DNA of 64,000 nt from Paenibacillus amylolyticus (GCF_029689945.1 NZ_CP121451.1:5828001-5892000); one strand, 5' to 3'. Counted from the stretch's first letter, positions 50,604 through 60,448 are shown. Translations and numbers: made by a program. Notes: generated by a model not told the origin, from the letters alone.

Positions 50604-51515
50604 ATGTCTGAGCAACTCAAAGGTTTCATTGAAACGATTACGGAACAACAACTGAACGTTTTCTCCATTCGCATATTACAAAAAGGGCAGCTGCTTGCCC
50701 ATTGGGACAGGGATAGGGATCAGCGCCGTGTACAACATTCCATCAGCAAATCCTTCACATGTATGGCCGTTGGGCTTGCACTTGAAGAGGAGCAGTTACA
50801 TCTGGATGCCACACTTGGTGATTATTTCACCTATCCTCATGTCCCCGGAGCATATCAACATCTTCCGTCTCCACGGGACTTGAAGTTACGTGATCTGCTC
50901 CGAATGTCTTCCGGCCATGACTCGCCGCCTCTTTGGGCTGATGAACGGGCTTCATTAACCGAGAAAGATTGGGCAAAACATTATATGTCTCTCCCGCTGG
51001 ACCGGAAGCCAGGTGAACATTTCACATACAGCAGCGGGGATACGTTTATGATCTCAGCCATGCTACAGGCAGCTACCGGCCAAACCGTGAAAGATTACCT
51101 GACCCCACGGTTATTTGAGCCGCTTGGCATTCATGATGTGGAGTGGGAAACCTCTCCACTGGGGGTAACACTCGGCTGTGCTGGCCTTTGGATAAGCAAT
51201 GAGGAATTAAGTCGATTTGGGCAGTTGCTGCTGCAGGAGGGCCTTTGGGAAGGCACACAGCTTGTACCTGCGGATTGGATTAGACAGGCTACGTCCCAGC
51301 AGATCGAAACGACTGGAGACGGCGATTGGGGACAAGGTTACGGATATCAATTCTGGATGTGTTCTCATGGTGCTTACCGCGCCGATGGCGCCTATGGTCA
51401 GTTGTGCATCATCCTTCCCTCAAAGGAAGCTGTCATATGTATCAACAGTGAGGAAGAAAATATGCAAGGCATTATGAATGCCGTATGGGATAAGATTTTA
51501 CCGGTACTCATCTAA
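50604..51515 (+). CDS. Serine hydrolase, class C beta-lactamase family
   Basis: A 303-residue protein with no signal peptide. The start is ATG 50604 (MSEQLKGFIETITEQ) after AGGGAGGTTAA; the frame opens 24 codons earlier. The SxxK nucleophile is in QHSISKSFTCMAVG and the Tyr motif in HFTYSSGDTFM. A YGYQFWMC segment follows where family members carry their third motif. Such cytoplasmic members are often esterases or peptidases, not antibiotic-resistance enzymes. Divergence from the esterase operon and a shared operator type suggest a role in the same pathway. Confidence 0.82.
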   Translation: MSEQLKGFIETITEQQLNVFSIRILQKGQLLAHWDRDRDQRRVQHSISKSFTCMAVGLALEEEQLHLDATLGDYFTYPHVPGAYQHLPSPRDLKLRDLLRMSSGHDSPPLWADERASLTEKDWAKHYMSLPLDRKPGEHFTYSSGDTFMISAMLQAATGQTVKDYLTPRLFEPLGIHDVEWETSPLGVTLGCAGLWISNEELSRFGQLLLQEGLWEGTQLVPADWIRQATSQQIETTGDGDWGQGYGYQFWMCSHGAYRADGAYGQLCIILPSKEAVICINSEEENMQGIMNAVWDKILPVLI

Positions 51516-51576
51516 GGTTAGATCTTCATCTTCTTCTTTTCATTTGGAACTGCTCCTACGCGGGGGATACGGGAAA

Positions 51577-51614
51577 CAAAAAAATGCCACGGGGCTAAAA
51601 ACCCCATGGCGTTA
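51577..51614 (-). terminator. Terminator of the AbrB-like gene
   Basis: On the minus strand, CGCCATGGGG / CCCCGTGGC arms with a TTTTTAG loop are followed by ATTTTTTTG. Confidence 0.85.
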
Positions 51615-51618
51615 CTTC

Positions 51619-51873
51619 TTACCCGTGCTGTGGAAGCTGAGTCATTTCATCTAAACATTGTGCGCATATGTAACGCTCTTTGAACTCGTTGACTTCCTCG
51701 ATGGATCCGCAGAAAATACATTTTGGACGATATCTCTCCAGGATAATATGGTCCCCTTGTACTAAGATTTCTACAGGATCTCCCTCATTCATTTGATACC
51801 TTTTACGCAAAGATTTAGGCAATACGATCCTACCCAATTGGTCAACTTTGCGAACTACTCCAGCTGGCTTCAT
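51619..51873 (-). CDS. AbrB/SpoVT-family transition regulator with C-terminal zinc-binding cysteines
   Basis: An 84-residue DNA-binding protein starting at ATG 51873. The N-terminal swapped-hairpin domain is typical: VVRKVDQLGRIVLPKSLRKR, then GDPVEILVQGDHIIL. In place of the usual AbrB C-terminal domain there is a four-cysteine element, CIFCGS ... YICAQCLDEM, likely to bind zinc. It is shorter than AbrB of B. subtilis. AbrB proteins repress post-exponential genes during growth. Confidence 0.87.
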   Translation of the reverse strand: MKPAGVVRKVDQLGRIVLPKSLRKRYQMNEGDPVEILVQGDHIILERYRPKCIFCGSIEEVNEFKERYICAQCLDEMTQLPQHG

Positions 51874-52039
51874 AGCTACGGCACACCTCTCCTATCTTAC
51901 TCTAAATTTCTAGGTACATTTGTACTATGTTTATAGATTCGCCAAGATTTTGTCGAATCCTGCTGGAAATAAACATTTTTTGTCCTTTTTTTTGAAAAAT
52001 GTTTTTTTACCGAATTCTAGCGGCCATTTATAACTGAAT

Positions 52040-52507
52040 TTATCCTTCCAACCCCGGAAAATTGAGCTGACGCAACGCTTCATATACAATAATTGCTGCC
52101 GAATTGGACAGATTTAATGATCTGACATCACCAGTCATCGGCATTTTCATGCATGTATCGGGATTCGCAGCAATTAATTCAGGCGGGAGACCTTTAGTCT
52201 CTTTACCGAAAACGAGGAAATCCCCATCCTGAAAATTAAAGTCACTGTACCGGTTCTTAGCCTTCGTAGTTGCGTAGAAGAAGCGGCCCTCCGGATATTT
52301 TTCCTGAACCTCTTCAAAGGAGTCATGGTATTCAATATGAACGGCATGCCAGTAATCCAGCCCTGCCCGTTTTAATGTAGCATCATCTGTTCGAAATCCA
52401 AGTGGACGCACGAGATGCAGATGGGTACCGGTTGCCGCACAAGTACGTGAGATATTTCCTGTGTTCGCCGGAATTTCTGGTTCAACCAGAACGATGTGTA
52501 AAGCCAT
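52040..52507 (-). CDS. trmL: tRNA (cytidine(34)-2'-O)-methyltransferase
   Basis: A 155-residue SPOUT enzyme that methylates the wobble base of tRNA-Leu. Signatures: IVLVEPEIPANTGNISRTCA at the N terminus, LGFRTDDATLKRAGLDYW, FVFGKETKGLPPELIAAN-like FGKETKGLPPEL, and the knot SLNLSNSAAIIVYEALRQ. Length is normal. ATG 52507 follows AAAAGGAGATTGG. Confidence 0.93.
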   Translation of the reverse strand: MALHIVLVEPEIPANTGNISRTCAATGTHLHLVRPLGFRTDDATLKRAGLDYWHAVHIEYHDSFEEVQEKYPEGRFFYATTKAKNRYSDFNFQDGDFLVFGKETKGLPPELIAANPDTCMKMPMTGDVRSLNLSNSAAIIVYEALRQLNFPGLEG

Positions 52508-52560
52508 ATATGTCCAATCTCCTTTTCATTTCATGTTGATGACAACCCTCTAATCTTAAA

Positions 52561-52592
52561 GAAAAGCCCTCCACACGTCAATGTGGAAGGCT
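52561..52592 (-). terminator. serC terminator
   Basis: On the minus strand, AGCCTTCCACA / TGTGGAGGGCT arms with a six-base loop are followed by TTTC. Confidence 0.8.
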
Positions 52593-52647
52593 CTGGTAAG
52601 GCACAGAATTAGACACGAAGGTCCATAACACTGTACCTACACTTTAA

Positions 52648-53736
52648 TTATCCATTGGTCTTCTGGAAGTGGTTCATGAATTCTGTCAGTGCCTTAACAC
52701 TCTCATAAGGAGCAGCATTATAAATGGAGGCACGGAGACCACCCACACTACGATGTCCTTTCAGACCCACAAATCCTTCTTCCTCCGATGCCTTGATGAA
52801 CTTCTTCTCCAGTTCCTCCGAGGCAAGACGGAAGGTTACATTCATCAGGGAACGATCCTCCGGTTCCACACAACCACGGTAGAAATCGCCGGAAGCATCA
52901 ATTGTGCTATAGAGCAATTCTGCTTTTTTCGTATTCTTTTGCTCCATACCGGCCAATCCGCCCTGCTCTTCAATCCATTTTAAGACTTCATTCACCATAT
53001 ATACCGAGAAGGATGGCGGCGTATTGTACAGGGAGTTATTATCGACATGTGTGCTGTAACGAAGCATGGTTGGGATGGATTTAGGTGATTGACTCACCAG
53101 TTCCTCACGAGCAATCACAACCGTAATTCCGGATGGACCCAGGTTCTTCTGTGCACCCGCGTAGATCATACCGAACTGATTGAGATCGAATGGTTTACAG
53201 AAAATATCACTCGACATGTCCGCAATCAGAGGTACTGAACCGGTATCCGGGAAGGACTTGAATTGCGTACCTTCGATCGTTTCGTTGGAAGTGAGATGCA
53301 CATAAGCCGTACGTTCCGGCAGGCTCAGATTCGAAACATCCGGCAATTTCATGAATTTCTCTGCTTCCGAAGATGCTGCAACATGCGTCTCACCAATCAA
53401 TTTCGCCTCAGACAGAGCCTTCTTGGCCCAGCTGCCAGTCATCACGTAACTTGCAGTCTGCCCTGCCCCGAGCAGGTTCATTGGCAACATCGCGAACTGC
53501 GTGCTTGCACCGCCCTGCAAAAAGAGAACCTTGTATCCTTTGGGATTGCCTAGAAGCGACAACAAGCGCTCCTGAGCTTCATTATGTACAGACTCGTACA
53601 CCGCTCCACGGTGGGACATCTCCATAATCGACATGCCTGTATTACGAAAATCTACAAATTCCGCCTGTGCACGCTCCAGTACCTCAAGTGGCAACGCCGC
53701 AGGTCCTGCATTAAAATTATACGCTCTTTTTGTCAC
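52648..53736 (-). CDS. serC: Phosphoserine aminotransferase
   Basis: A 362-residue PLP enzyme of serine and pyridoxal phosphate synthesis, converting 3-phosphohydroxypyruvate and glutamate to phosphoserine. GTG 53736 (VTKRAYNFNAGPAALPLEVL) is the best start, after GGCGGGGGA; the frame opens seven codons earlier at ATG. Signatures: NAGPAALP, MEMSHRGAVYE, FLQGGASTQFAMLPMNLL, the PLP Lys in YAGAQKNLGPSGITVV, and the ending GLRASIYNAAPYESV. Confidence 0.95.
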   Translation of the reverse strand: MTKRAYNFNAGPAALPLEVLERAQAEFVDFRNTGMSIMEMSHRGAVYESVHNEAQERLLSLLGNPKGYKVLFLQGGASTQFAMLPMNLLGAGQTASYVMTGSWAKKALSEAKLIGETHVAASSEAEKFMKLPDVSNLSLPERTAYVHLTSNETIEGTQFKSFPDTGSVPLIADMSSDIFCKPFDLNQFGMIYAGAQKNLGPSGITVVIAREELVSQSPKSIPTMLRYSTHVDNNSLYNTPPSFSVYMVNEVLKWIEEQGGLAGMEQKNTKKAELLYSTIDASGDFYRGCVEPEDRSLMNVTFRLASEELEKKFIKASEEEGFVGLKGHRSVGGLRASIYNAAPYESVKALTEFMNHFQKTNG

Positions 53737-53907
53737 AAAATCCCCCGCCCTTTCCATCCGTAACTGACATATTAAGTGAATATTATCGCAATGATATCAG
53801 TATTCTCTATCTGCTTCAAGAGCAATATGCACTGAAGTGCCCATTTCAGGCCATCAAATTCCTTTATCACCCTGCAAAGTTAAAGCACTACATTGTTTAT
53901 TTCAAGG

Positions 53908-53940
53908 AAAAGCCTCCGAGAGCGGATCCCGGAGGCTTTG
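53908..53940 (-). terminator. glnA terminator
   Basis: On the minus strand, AAGCCTCC / GGAGGCTT arms around GGGATCCGCTCTC are followed by TTCC. It lies 35 bases after the glnA stop. Confidence 0.75.
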
Positions 53941-53974
53941 AGTTGGAACAGCTTCTGTTCCGAACCCCGACCGA

Positions 53975-55399
53975 TTAGCAGTCGAAGTAAAGGCTGTACT
54001 CGTGCGGATGAATACGGATCGCTACTGCTTTCGCTTCATCACGTTTGAGGTTGATGTAGTTTTCAATGAATTCTTTTGTGAATACGCCGCCTTCAGTCAA
54101 GAACTCGTTATCAGCTGCCAGTGCATCAAGTGCTTCTTCGAGGGAAGCTGGCACACTGCGGATGTTTTCTTTATCTGCATCAGACAAGTCATAGATGTTT
54201 TTGTCGAGCGGACCATATCCAAGCTCAGTTGGGTTGATTTTACGTTTGATTCCATCCAGACCAGCCATCAACATTGCGGAGAATGCCAAGTATGGGTTAG
54301 CTGTGGAGTCTGGTGTACGGAATTCGATACGACAACCTTTTGGTGTCACAGCTGCAACCGGGATACGAACTGCTGCGGAACGGTTACCTTTGGAGTAAAC
54401 CAGGTTTACTGGTGCTTCGTAACCAGGTACAAGACGTTTGAACGAGTTGGTACTCGGGTTAGTCAAAGCGATCAGTGCCGGAGCGTGGTACAGGATACCT
54501 CCGATGTAGTGCAGAGCCATTTCACTCAGGTTAGCATATCCCGCTTTGTCATAGAACAATGGGGAATCACCATCAAAGATGGATTGGTGAACGTGCATTC
54601 CGCTACCATTATCACCGAACAATGGTTTTGGCATGAATGTAGCTACTTTACCATATTGACGTGCAGTGTTGTGCACGATGTATTTGTATGCAAGCAGGTT
54701 ATCTGCTGTTTTCTTCAGTGTATCAAAACGGAAGTTGATTTCGGCTTGACCCGCTGTCGCCACTTCATGGTGATGACGCTCGATCGACAAGCCCGCTTCT
54801 TCCAGAAGGCGACACATTTCGCTACGAATATCTTGTTGTGTATCCACTGGTGCTACAGGAACATATCCACCTTTAGTACGTACTTTGAAGCCCAGGTTTC
54901 CGCCTTCTTCTTTGCGGTTGGTGTTCCATGAAGCTTCTTCGGAATCCACGTAGTAGGAAGAGCTGTTCGTGCCACTCTCATAACGTACATCGTCGAAGAT
55001 GAAGAACTCGGATTCAGGTGCGAAAAATGCCGCTGTACCTACACCGCTCTCTTGCAGATACGCTTCTGCTTTTACAGCGATGCTGCGTGGGTCACGCTCA
55101 TAACGCTCGCCATCCGGCGTAAAGATGTCACACATAACATTCAATGTAGGGTGTGCAGTGAACGGATCGACATAAGTCGCTTCAGGGTCTGGCATCATAA
55201 CCATATCGGACTCTTCAATTCCGCGGAAACCTTGGATAGAAGAACCGTCAAAAGCTACTCCATTTACGAACGTGTCTGCATCAACAGCCGAAGCTGGCAA
55301 CGAGATGTGATGTGCACGACCAGCTAAATCTACAAAACGAAAATCTACCCACTCGATGTTGTTCTCTTGAATTGATTTCAATACGTTTTCAACCGACAT
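53975..55399 (-). CDS. glnA: Glutamine synthetase, type I (GSI-beta-like)
   Basis: A 474-residue enzyme making glutamine from glutamate, ammonia and ATP. The start is ATG 55399 (MSVENVLKSIQENNIEWVDF) after TGGGAGGACG; the frame opens 27 codons earlier. Active-site motifs: FDGSSIQGFRGIEESDM, HHHEVATAGQAEINFRF, MPKPLFGDNGSGMHVH, and NRSAAVRIPV. It carries the extra segment before KGGYVPVAPVD (ESGTNSSSYYVDSEEASWN) and the NIYDLSDADKEN loop seen in the longer GSI-beta enzymes of Proteobacteria, unlike the 444-residue Bacillus enzyme. No glnR is adjacent. A GlnR/TnrA box lies upstream. Confidence 0.93.
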   Translation of the reverse strand: MSVENVLKSIQENNIEWVDFRFVDLAGRAHHISLPASAVDADTFVNGVAFDGSSIQGFRGIEESDMVMMPDPEATYVDPFTAHPTLNVMCDIFTPDGERYERDPRSIAVKAEAYLQESGVGTAAFFAPESEFFIFDDVRYESGTNSSSYYVDSEEASWNTNRKEEGGNLGFKVRTKGGYVPVAPVDTQQDIRSEMCRLLEEAGLSIERHHHEVATAGQAEINFRFDTLKKTADNLLAYKYIVHNTARQYGKVATFMPKPLFGDNGSGMHVHQSIFDGDSPLFYDKAGYANLSEMALHYIGGILYHAPALIALTNPSTNSFKRLVPGYEAPVNLVYSKGNRSAAVRIPVAAVTPKGCRIEFRTPDSTANPYLAFSAMLMAGLDGIKRKINPTELGYGPLDKNIYDLSDADKENIRSVPASLEEALDALAADNEFLTEGGVFTKEFIENYINLKRDEAKAVAIRIHPHEYSLYFDC

Positions 55400-55478
55400 G
55401 TATTCGTCCTCCCAAATATTCCGAACATTAAACAACCCCACTAAGAAAATGTCTAAATTCGAATTTTTTTCTGTCGTC

Positions 55479-55553
55479 ATTATAAATTTTAAAACCTGAC
55501 ATCGTCAATACTTATGTAAGGTATTTTTTGCGAGTATGTTAGCTATACTCACA
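55479..55553 (-). promoter_or_regulatory. glnA promoter with GlnR/TnrA box
   Basis: Minus-strand -35 TTGACG (55503-55508) and -10 TATAAT (55479-55484) are 18 bases apart. TGTTAGCTATACTCACA (55537-55553) matches TGTNA-N7-TNACA exactly and lies about 70 bases upstream of the predicted start. The 412-base gap 55400-55811 otherwise holds only the aroF terminator and AT-rich sequence. Confidence 0.75.
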
Positions 55554-55720
55554 TTTTATAAATAACATAAATTCATATAACAACTAGTTTCATATACATT
55601 TAACTGGTTTAATGCGGTAAAGCGACCCCTTTTTTATCCTAAATCATGGAAAAAACTTCACATCATAAATGTTTCTTATCACCATTGATTAATAAATACG
55701 TTCAAAACTGCAAAATATGC

Positions 55721-55779
55721 AAAAAACCGAGCATCTATCTGATTTCTTCGTAATGAACGAGACCAGATAAGATGCCCGA
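55721..55779 (-). terminator. aroF terminator
   Basis: On the minus strand, GGGCATCTTATCTG pairs with CAGATAGATGCTC (one bulge) around a long loop, followed by GGTTTTTTGC. Confidence 0.75.
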
Positions 55780-55811
55780 TTAATCAACCAGACCTTGACT
55801 ATGAATTCTTA

Positions 55812-56876
55812 TTATACACCTACACGTGCCGGGAAAAATTCTGCCGGTTGTTTGGCTGTACTGAAGGATTTACCTACGATTGGTGCCAATTTCTCCAGAT
55901 CCTGCAACAGGTTGGCGAATTGGTCAGGGAATAAGGATTGCACACCGTCTCCTGTCATGGAGTTATCCGGATCGGTATGCATTTCAATGATTAGGCCATT
56001 GGCTCCCGCAGCAACGGAAGCTTTTGTCATCGGCTCCACCAGTTCACGTCGTCCAGTACCATGGCTCGGGTCAGAAATAACCGGCAAATGGCTGAGAGAC
56101 TGCAGAACAGGGATCGCTGACAGATCCAGCGTATTACGTGTGTAGGATTCAAACGTACGAATACCACGCTCACACAGCATGACATTTGGATTGCCACCTG
56201 CAAGAATGTATTCAGCTGCATTCAACAACTCGTCGTATGTCGCACTGAAGCCACGTTTCAACAATACCGGTTTGCCACACTCGCCCAATTTGCGGAGCAG
56301 GTCAAAGTTCTGCATGTTACGTGTACCAACTTGCAGAATATCCGCGTACTCGGCGCAAATATCTACATATTCAGGTGTCATAACTTCTGTAATCGTCAGC
56401 AGATCATGTTTCTTGCCTGCTTCCGCCATCATGATCAATCCCTCTACGCCCGTTCCCTGGAAGCTGTACGGACCTGTACGCGGCTTGAATGCACCACCAC
56501 GCAATACTTGGCCACCAGCAGCTTTCACAAGACCGGCAATCTCATCAATCTGTGCAGCCGATTCAACCGCACAGGGTCCGCCCATGACAACAAGTTCTTT
56601 CCCGCCAATATCTACACCTTTGATGGAGATTACCGTATCTTCCGGATGGAAGTCACGGCTTGCCAATTTGTAGGACTTCGAGATTCTTACGACATTCTCG
56701 ACACCTTTCATTTGGCGCAGATGCTCTTGCATTTTAGGTTCAACTTTCCCAATCAAACCAATAATGGTACGATCCTCTCCGCGAGAGATGTGCACCTGAA
56801 GCCCTTCTTTTTCAATGACTGCAACGATATCCTGAATCTGTTCCTCCGGTGTAGCCTTGCCTGCAATAACGATCAT
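55812..56876 (-). CDS. aroF: 3-deoxy-7-phosphoheptulonate (DAHP) synthase
   Basis: A 354-residue first enzyme of the shikimate pathway, joining erythrose-4-phosphate and PEP. It is of the ferredoxin-like-domain (Thermotoga/AroF) type: residues 1-70 form the regulatory fold (MIVIAGKATPEEQIQDIVAV), followed by the barrel with VVMGGPCAVESAAQIDEI, GGAFKPRTGPYSFQG, VLLKRGFSATYDELLNAAEY and ISDPSHGTGRRELVEP. ATG 56876 is preferred over ATG 56888 because the GGAAGG site directly abuts the earlier one. Confidence 0.93.
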   Translation of the reverse strand: MIVIAGKATPEEQIQDIVAVIEKEGLQVHISRGEDRTIIGLIGKVEPKMQEHLRQMKGVENVVRISKSYKLASRDFHPEDTVISIKGVDIGGKELVVMGGPCAVESAAQIDEIAGLVKAAGGQVLRGGAFKPRTGPYSFQGTGVEGLIMMAEAGKKHDLLTITEVMTPEYVDICAEYADILQVGTRNMQNFDLLRKLGECGKPVLLKRGFSATYDELLNAAEYILAGGNPNVMLCERGIRTFESYTRNTLDLSAIPVLQSLSHLPVISDPSHGTGRRELVEPMTKASVAAGANGLIIEMHTDPDNSMTGDGVQSLFPDQFANLLQDLEKLAPIVGKSFSTAKQPAEFFPARVGV

Positions 56877-56954
56877 TATAATTCCCATCCTTCCTTGTAT
56901 GAGAGCACCATAATTTATTAGCGTGCGTCTGATTAAACATAAAAACTCTGTCGC

Positions 56955-57026
56955 GCTTAAACGCTTGTTCGCTTTTAAGCTTTTATCCGTTAAAGTGAAT
57001 ATACCATAGTTCTCCTATTGCGTCAA
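56955..57026 (-). promoter_or_regulatory. aroF promoter and leader dyad
   Basis: Minus-strand -35 TTGACG (57021-57026) and -10 TATATT (56998-57003) are 17 bases apart. Just downstream in the leader, GCTTAAA / TTTAAGC arms (56974-56980 and 56955-56961) could form an RNA hairpin or protein site. Confidence 0.7.
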
Positions 57027-57049
57027 GGTACACATTCCTTATCCAAGTA

Positions 57050-57107
57050 TCAAAAAAGAACCCTGCTCACAGCACCGAATTCGGTTCTGCATGACAGGAT
57101 TCTTCGT
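57050..57107 (-). terminator. ispH terminator
   Basis: On the minus strand, an imperfect stem (GAATCCTGTC...TGCA with TGCTGTGAGCAGGGTTC) caps at ACCGAATTCGGT and is followed by TTTTTTG. Confidence 0.7.
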
Positions 57108-57159
57108 ATTCACATCTCGTTTGCTATTCACACACACTTCACGTTGTATTTCCTTCGCC

Positions 57160-58145
57160 CTACGGTGTACGTGTTTTTTCTCTGACTGGAGGCAACAGCT
57201 TGCTCATGTTCACGGTACGCTTGATCTCCCAAGTCTCCGGCTTGTCATGCTCATATTGCTCCAGGTAAAGAATGACTTCCTTCGTAATCGGTGTTGGAGT
57301 TGATGCACCCGAAGTCACTGCCACCTTATTTACACCTTTCAGCCATTCTTGCTGAATCTCCGAGACATCGGATACACGGTAGGCCGTCACACCTGCAATC
57401 TCCTCCGACACTTGTGCCAGACGGTTAGAGTTATCGCTGCGGGATCCCCCACAACGATAACCAGGTCAGACTGTCCAGCCTGTTCGGCAACAGCTTCCTG
57501 CCGAACCTGAGTGGCGAGACATATTTCATTATGAATCTCTGCGCCCGGAAACTTCTCCAGCAGACGGCTCATAATGTGTTTGATATCCCACTGGCTCATC
57601 GTGGTCTGATTCGTAATAAGGATTTTGCCTGGAGGTACGTTCAGTTCTTCGATCTCTTCTTCCTTCTCAATCAGATGAACGAGATCTGGCGCAACGCCTA
57701 CAGCACCTTCTGGTTCAGGGTGATTCTTTTTGCCGATATAGATGATCTGATAACCCTCTGCCGTCTTCTCCCGGATGAGATCATGTGTCTTGGTGACATC
57801 AGGACAGGTTGCGTCCACTGTTGTCAATCCTTTATCCCTTGCCAGCTTACGCACTTCAGGAGATACACCATGAGCTGTGAAAATAATCGTGCCACTCTCC
57901 ACCTGGCTCAAAATATCCATCCGGTTCGGACCATCCAATGTAATAATGCCTTCATCTTCAAAGGAATCCGTCACATGTTGGTTATGCACAATCATACCCA
58001 ATATATAAATAGGTCGTGGTAAATCCAGATTGCGTGCCGCTTGACGCGCGAGCACCATCGCATCCACAACGCCGTAACAATATCCTCGCGGCGAAATTCG
58101 TAGTACTTCCACTTGGTTGCCACCCGCTTTCTTTCTCGGCAACAT
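57160..58145 (-). CDS. ispH: 4-hydroxy-3-methylbut-2-enyl diphosphate reductase, frame broken near 57443
   Basis: The last enzyme of the MEP isoprenoid pathway, an iron-sulfur reductase of about 328 residues. Cluster Cys residues are seen in [14 protein letters not shown] and [12 protein letters not shown]; the third is in [11 protein letters not shown]. One added base in the GGG at 57441-57443 restores [20 protein letters not shown] and leads into the C-terminal frame ([15 protein letters not shown]). The start is uncertain: ATG 58145 ([11 protein letters not shown]) or an in-frame GTG ([10 protein letters not shown]) about 11 codons later; neither has a strong site. The pathway is usually essential, so the break is almost surely a sequencing error. 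Confidence 0.92.
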
Positions 58146-58179
58146 TGCCGATGTAATTGCAGTCCTGTCTATTATACCT

Positions 58180-59640
58180 TTATTCGATAGGCGGAGCAAA
58201 GACAACCGGCAACCAGATAATAAAGGTGGTTCCTTCTCCACGTCTGGTTACAACCTCAACCGATCCGTGGTGTTCCTCAATAATCCACTTCGCAATCGAA
58301 AGTCCCAGACCAATGCCCGGTGTAGCCCCTCGGGATTCATCTGCCCGATAGAAGCGATCGAAGATAAACGGCACTTCGTCCCGATCCATCCCAATACCGG
58401 TGTCGCTGATGCGCAGTCCCACCTGACCTTTGTATAATACAGCATCCAGCGTCACAGAGCCTTCAGGTGTGTATTTAAACGCATTTTCAATGAAAATAAA
58501 TAACATCTGCTGCAGATAGTCCTTGCTGCCGTTCACATAGATACCATTAAGGATGGAAAAATCTCCTGGAAGCCATTCTGCTTCACGATCCAGAAATTGT
58601 GCTCTGCGGGCCACTTCCTGTACGAGAATTTGCAGCGGGATCGGATTCAGTTCAATTTTCTGCCCCGTATCCGCTCTCGCCAGCGATAACATGTCGCTGA
58701 TCAGCCTGCTCATACGTTTTCCCTCGTCCGCCATATCTTCAATGGCTTCCAGCGACATTTGCTTGACGGTCTCCTCATCCAGATTAGGTCGGTCGGTTCC
58801 CTCCTGATCCCATAACTTCTTCAGGAAGTCTACGTTCCCGCGGATGGTAGTCAGCGGCGTACGCAGTTCATGCGATGCATCGGATACAAAGCGGCGCTGG
58901 GCAGCATTCGTCTCTTCCAAACCACGGAATGACAACTCGGTACGTTCAAGCATATTATTAACGGTTTCAATCAGACGCCCGATCTCGTCCTTAGGCCCCG
59001 AGTATTGAATGCGTACACTTAAGTCATCTCCCGATTGGATCTGATTCGCGGCATCAATGACATTCACGAGCGGACGCATGGACTTGCGAGCCAGAACGAG
59101 ACCTGAGGTAATAGCGAGGGCCATCGCTACTAGCCAGCCAAAAACCAAAATATTAAGCAAGGCTTCCAGCAAGCGCTCCTGTGAACTTACATTGGCCCCT
59201 ACTTGAAGGATTCCGCGTACTTCGTTGGTACCCGCAAGAGAAAGGGGCAGTTGATTCACCAGAAACGGTGTCCCATCCACATAGATTTTGGATATACCAC
59301 GCTTTTCAAGAATTTCATTAGCTTTTAATACCGGAAACTGAATCCCTAATTTCTTCATATTGCCGGAAATTATGCCCGAACGGCTCTGATAATCCCAGAG
59401 TTGAATATAGATTTGTGCCTCCTGAAGCTGACTCTCTGTAAATGGGTCCAGGTCCAGCGACTGTGAAAGAGGATTGACACCAATCTGCTCTGTAATCCGG
59501 GTACTCTTCACCTTCAATTGCTGTTCGACTTCCTGGTAGGAGTTAAAATACACAAAAGCATAGATTACAACGCCCCAAAAAATAAGCACAGCCGCCAAAA
59601 TGCCAGAATACCATGCGGTTAATCTTAACCGGATGGACAT
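58180..59640 (-). CDS. Sensor histidine kinase (HAMP, OmpR-partner type)
   Basis: A 486-residue membrane kinase starting at ATG 59640 ([14 protein letters not shown]) after AGAGGTGACTCC, within the end of the regulator gene. It has two membrane helices (about 8-32 and 160-185) flanking an extracellular sensor of about 125 residues, HAMP ([19 protein letters not shown]), H-box [16 protein letters not shown], and the ATP-binding N, G1 and G2 boxes ([34 protein letters not shown]). The signal is unknown. Confidence 0.92.
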   Translation of the reverse strand: MSIRLRLTAWYSGILAAVLIFWGVVIYAFVYFNSYQEVEQQLKVKSTRITEQIGVNPLSQSLDLDPFTESQLQEAQIYIQLWDYQSRSGIISGNMKKLGIQFPVLKANEILEKRGISKIYVDGTPFLVNQLPLSLAGTNEVRGILQVGANVSSQERLLEALLNILVFGWLVAMALAITSGLVLARKSMRPLVNVIDAANQIQSGDDLSVRIQYSGPKDEIGRLIETVNNMLERTELSFRGLEETNAAQRRFVSDASHELRTPLTTIRGNVDFLKKLWDQEGTDRPNLDEETVKQMSLEAIEDMADEGKRMSRLISDMLSLARADTGQKIELNPIPLQILVQEVARRAQFLDREAEWLPGDFSILNGIYVNGSKDYLQQMLFIFIENAFKYTPEGSVTLDAVLYKGQVGLRISDTGIGMDRDEVPFIFDRFYRADESRGATPGIGLGLSIAKWIIEEHHGSVEVVTRRGEGTTFIIWLPVVFAPPIE

Positions 59641-59641
59641 A

Positions 59642-60331
59642 TCAGGAGTCACCTCTCAGAATATAGCCGGCTCCCCGGATGGTCTGGATTAGACGCTTGC
59701 CACCGTATTCTTCGGTCTTCTGTCTGAGCATGGCAATGTATACTTCAAGCACGTTAGACTCACCGCTGTAATCATAACCCCAGATTTTATCCATAATCAG
59801 ATCACGGGACAATACCCGTCTTGGATTTTGCATAAACAGATTCAACAGCTCGAACTCCTTGGCCGTCAACTCCAGGCGTTGCCCATCTCGGAATACTTCA
59901 CGTGAGTCATTGTCCAAAATGATATCTTCGTACGTTAAGCGGTTGTCCGGCGTACCCGCGCTATCTGACTTGCGACGCAGCAATGCCCGGACACGTGCCA
60001 ATAATTCTTCCAGCGCAAAAGGTTTTACAAGGTAGTCATCGGCTCCTGTGTCCAGTCCAGTCACCCGGCTTTGTACTTCATCCTTGGCGGTCAGCATCAG
60101 CACAGGCACTTTGCTGCCTGCTTCTCTCAGTCTGCGACATACCTCAAATCCGTCAATCTGCGGCATCATTACATCCAGCACAACGATGTCCGGTTCCTTA
60201 TCCATCAGCTTGCTGAGTCCTTCGGCTCCATTGGAAGCGGTCTGTACCTCATATCCTTCAAAAGCCAGCCCCCGGCGGAGCATGGACACAATTTTTTCGT
60301 CATCATCCACAATCAAAATAGTTGAGCGCAT
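59642..60331 (-). CDS. OmpR-family response regulator
   Basis: A 229-residue regulator coupled to the kinase gene. The receiver has the acidic pocket LIVDDDEKI, phospho-acceptor in DIVVLDVMMPQIDG and Lys in DDYLVKPFALEELLARVR. The winged-helix output ends RLIQTIRGAGYILRG. It resembles MprA/YkoG-type regulators. htrA lies upstream on the same strand, separated by a terminator, and may belong to its regulon. Confidence 0.92.
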   Translation of the reverse strand: MRSTILIVDDDEKIVSMLRRGLAFEGYEVQTASNGAEGLSKLMDKEPDIVVLDVMMPQIDGFEVCRRLREAGSKVPVLMLTAKDEVQSRVTGLDTGADDYLVKPFALEELLARVRALLRRKSDSAGTPDNRLTYEDIILDNDSREVFRDGQRLELTAKEFELLNLFMQNPRRVLSRDLIMDKIWGYDYSGESNVLEVYIAMLRQKTEEYGGKRLIQTIRGAGYILRGDS

Positions 60332-60448
60332 GGTCTTTCTCCTTTATCCTAACGTTTTATCCCATTGTAACAGGCAGAAGCACAATCTGCATCTTCAAGT
60401 AGGCGTCTGCCATCCGTACTCATCCATTGTAACTTTCTTCATCAGGGC

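Noticed and set aside
50604..51515. Antibiotic-resistance beta-lactamase
   Set aside because: No signal peptide and a sugar-operon context; the class C fold is shared by many esterases and peptidases.
54002..54931. 309-codon plus-strand open frame
   Set aside because: It lies wholly antisense to glnA; no ribosome binding site and a composition rich in Cys, Phe and Val typical of a reverse-strand shadow.
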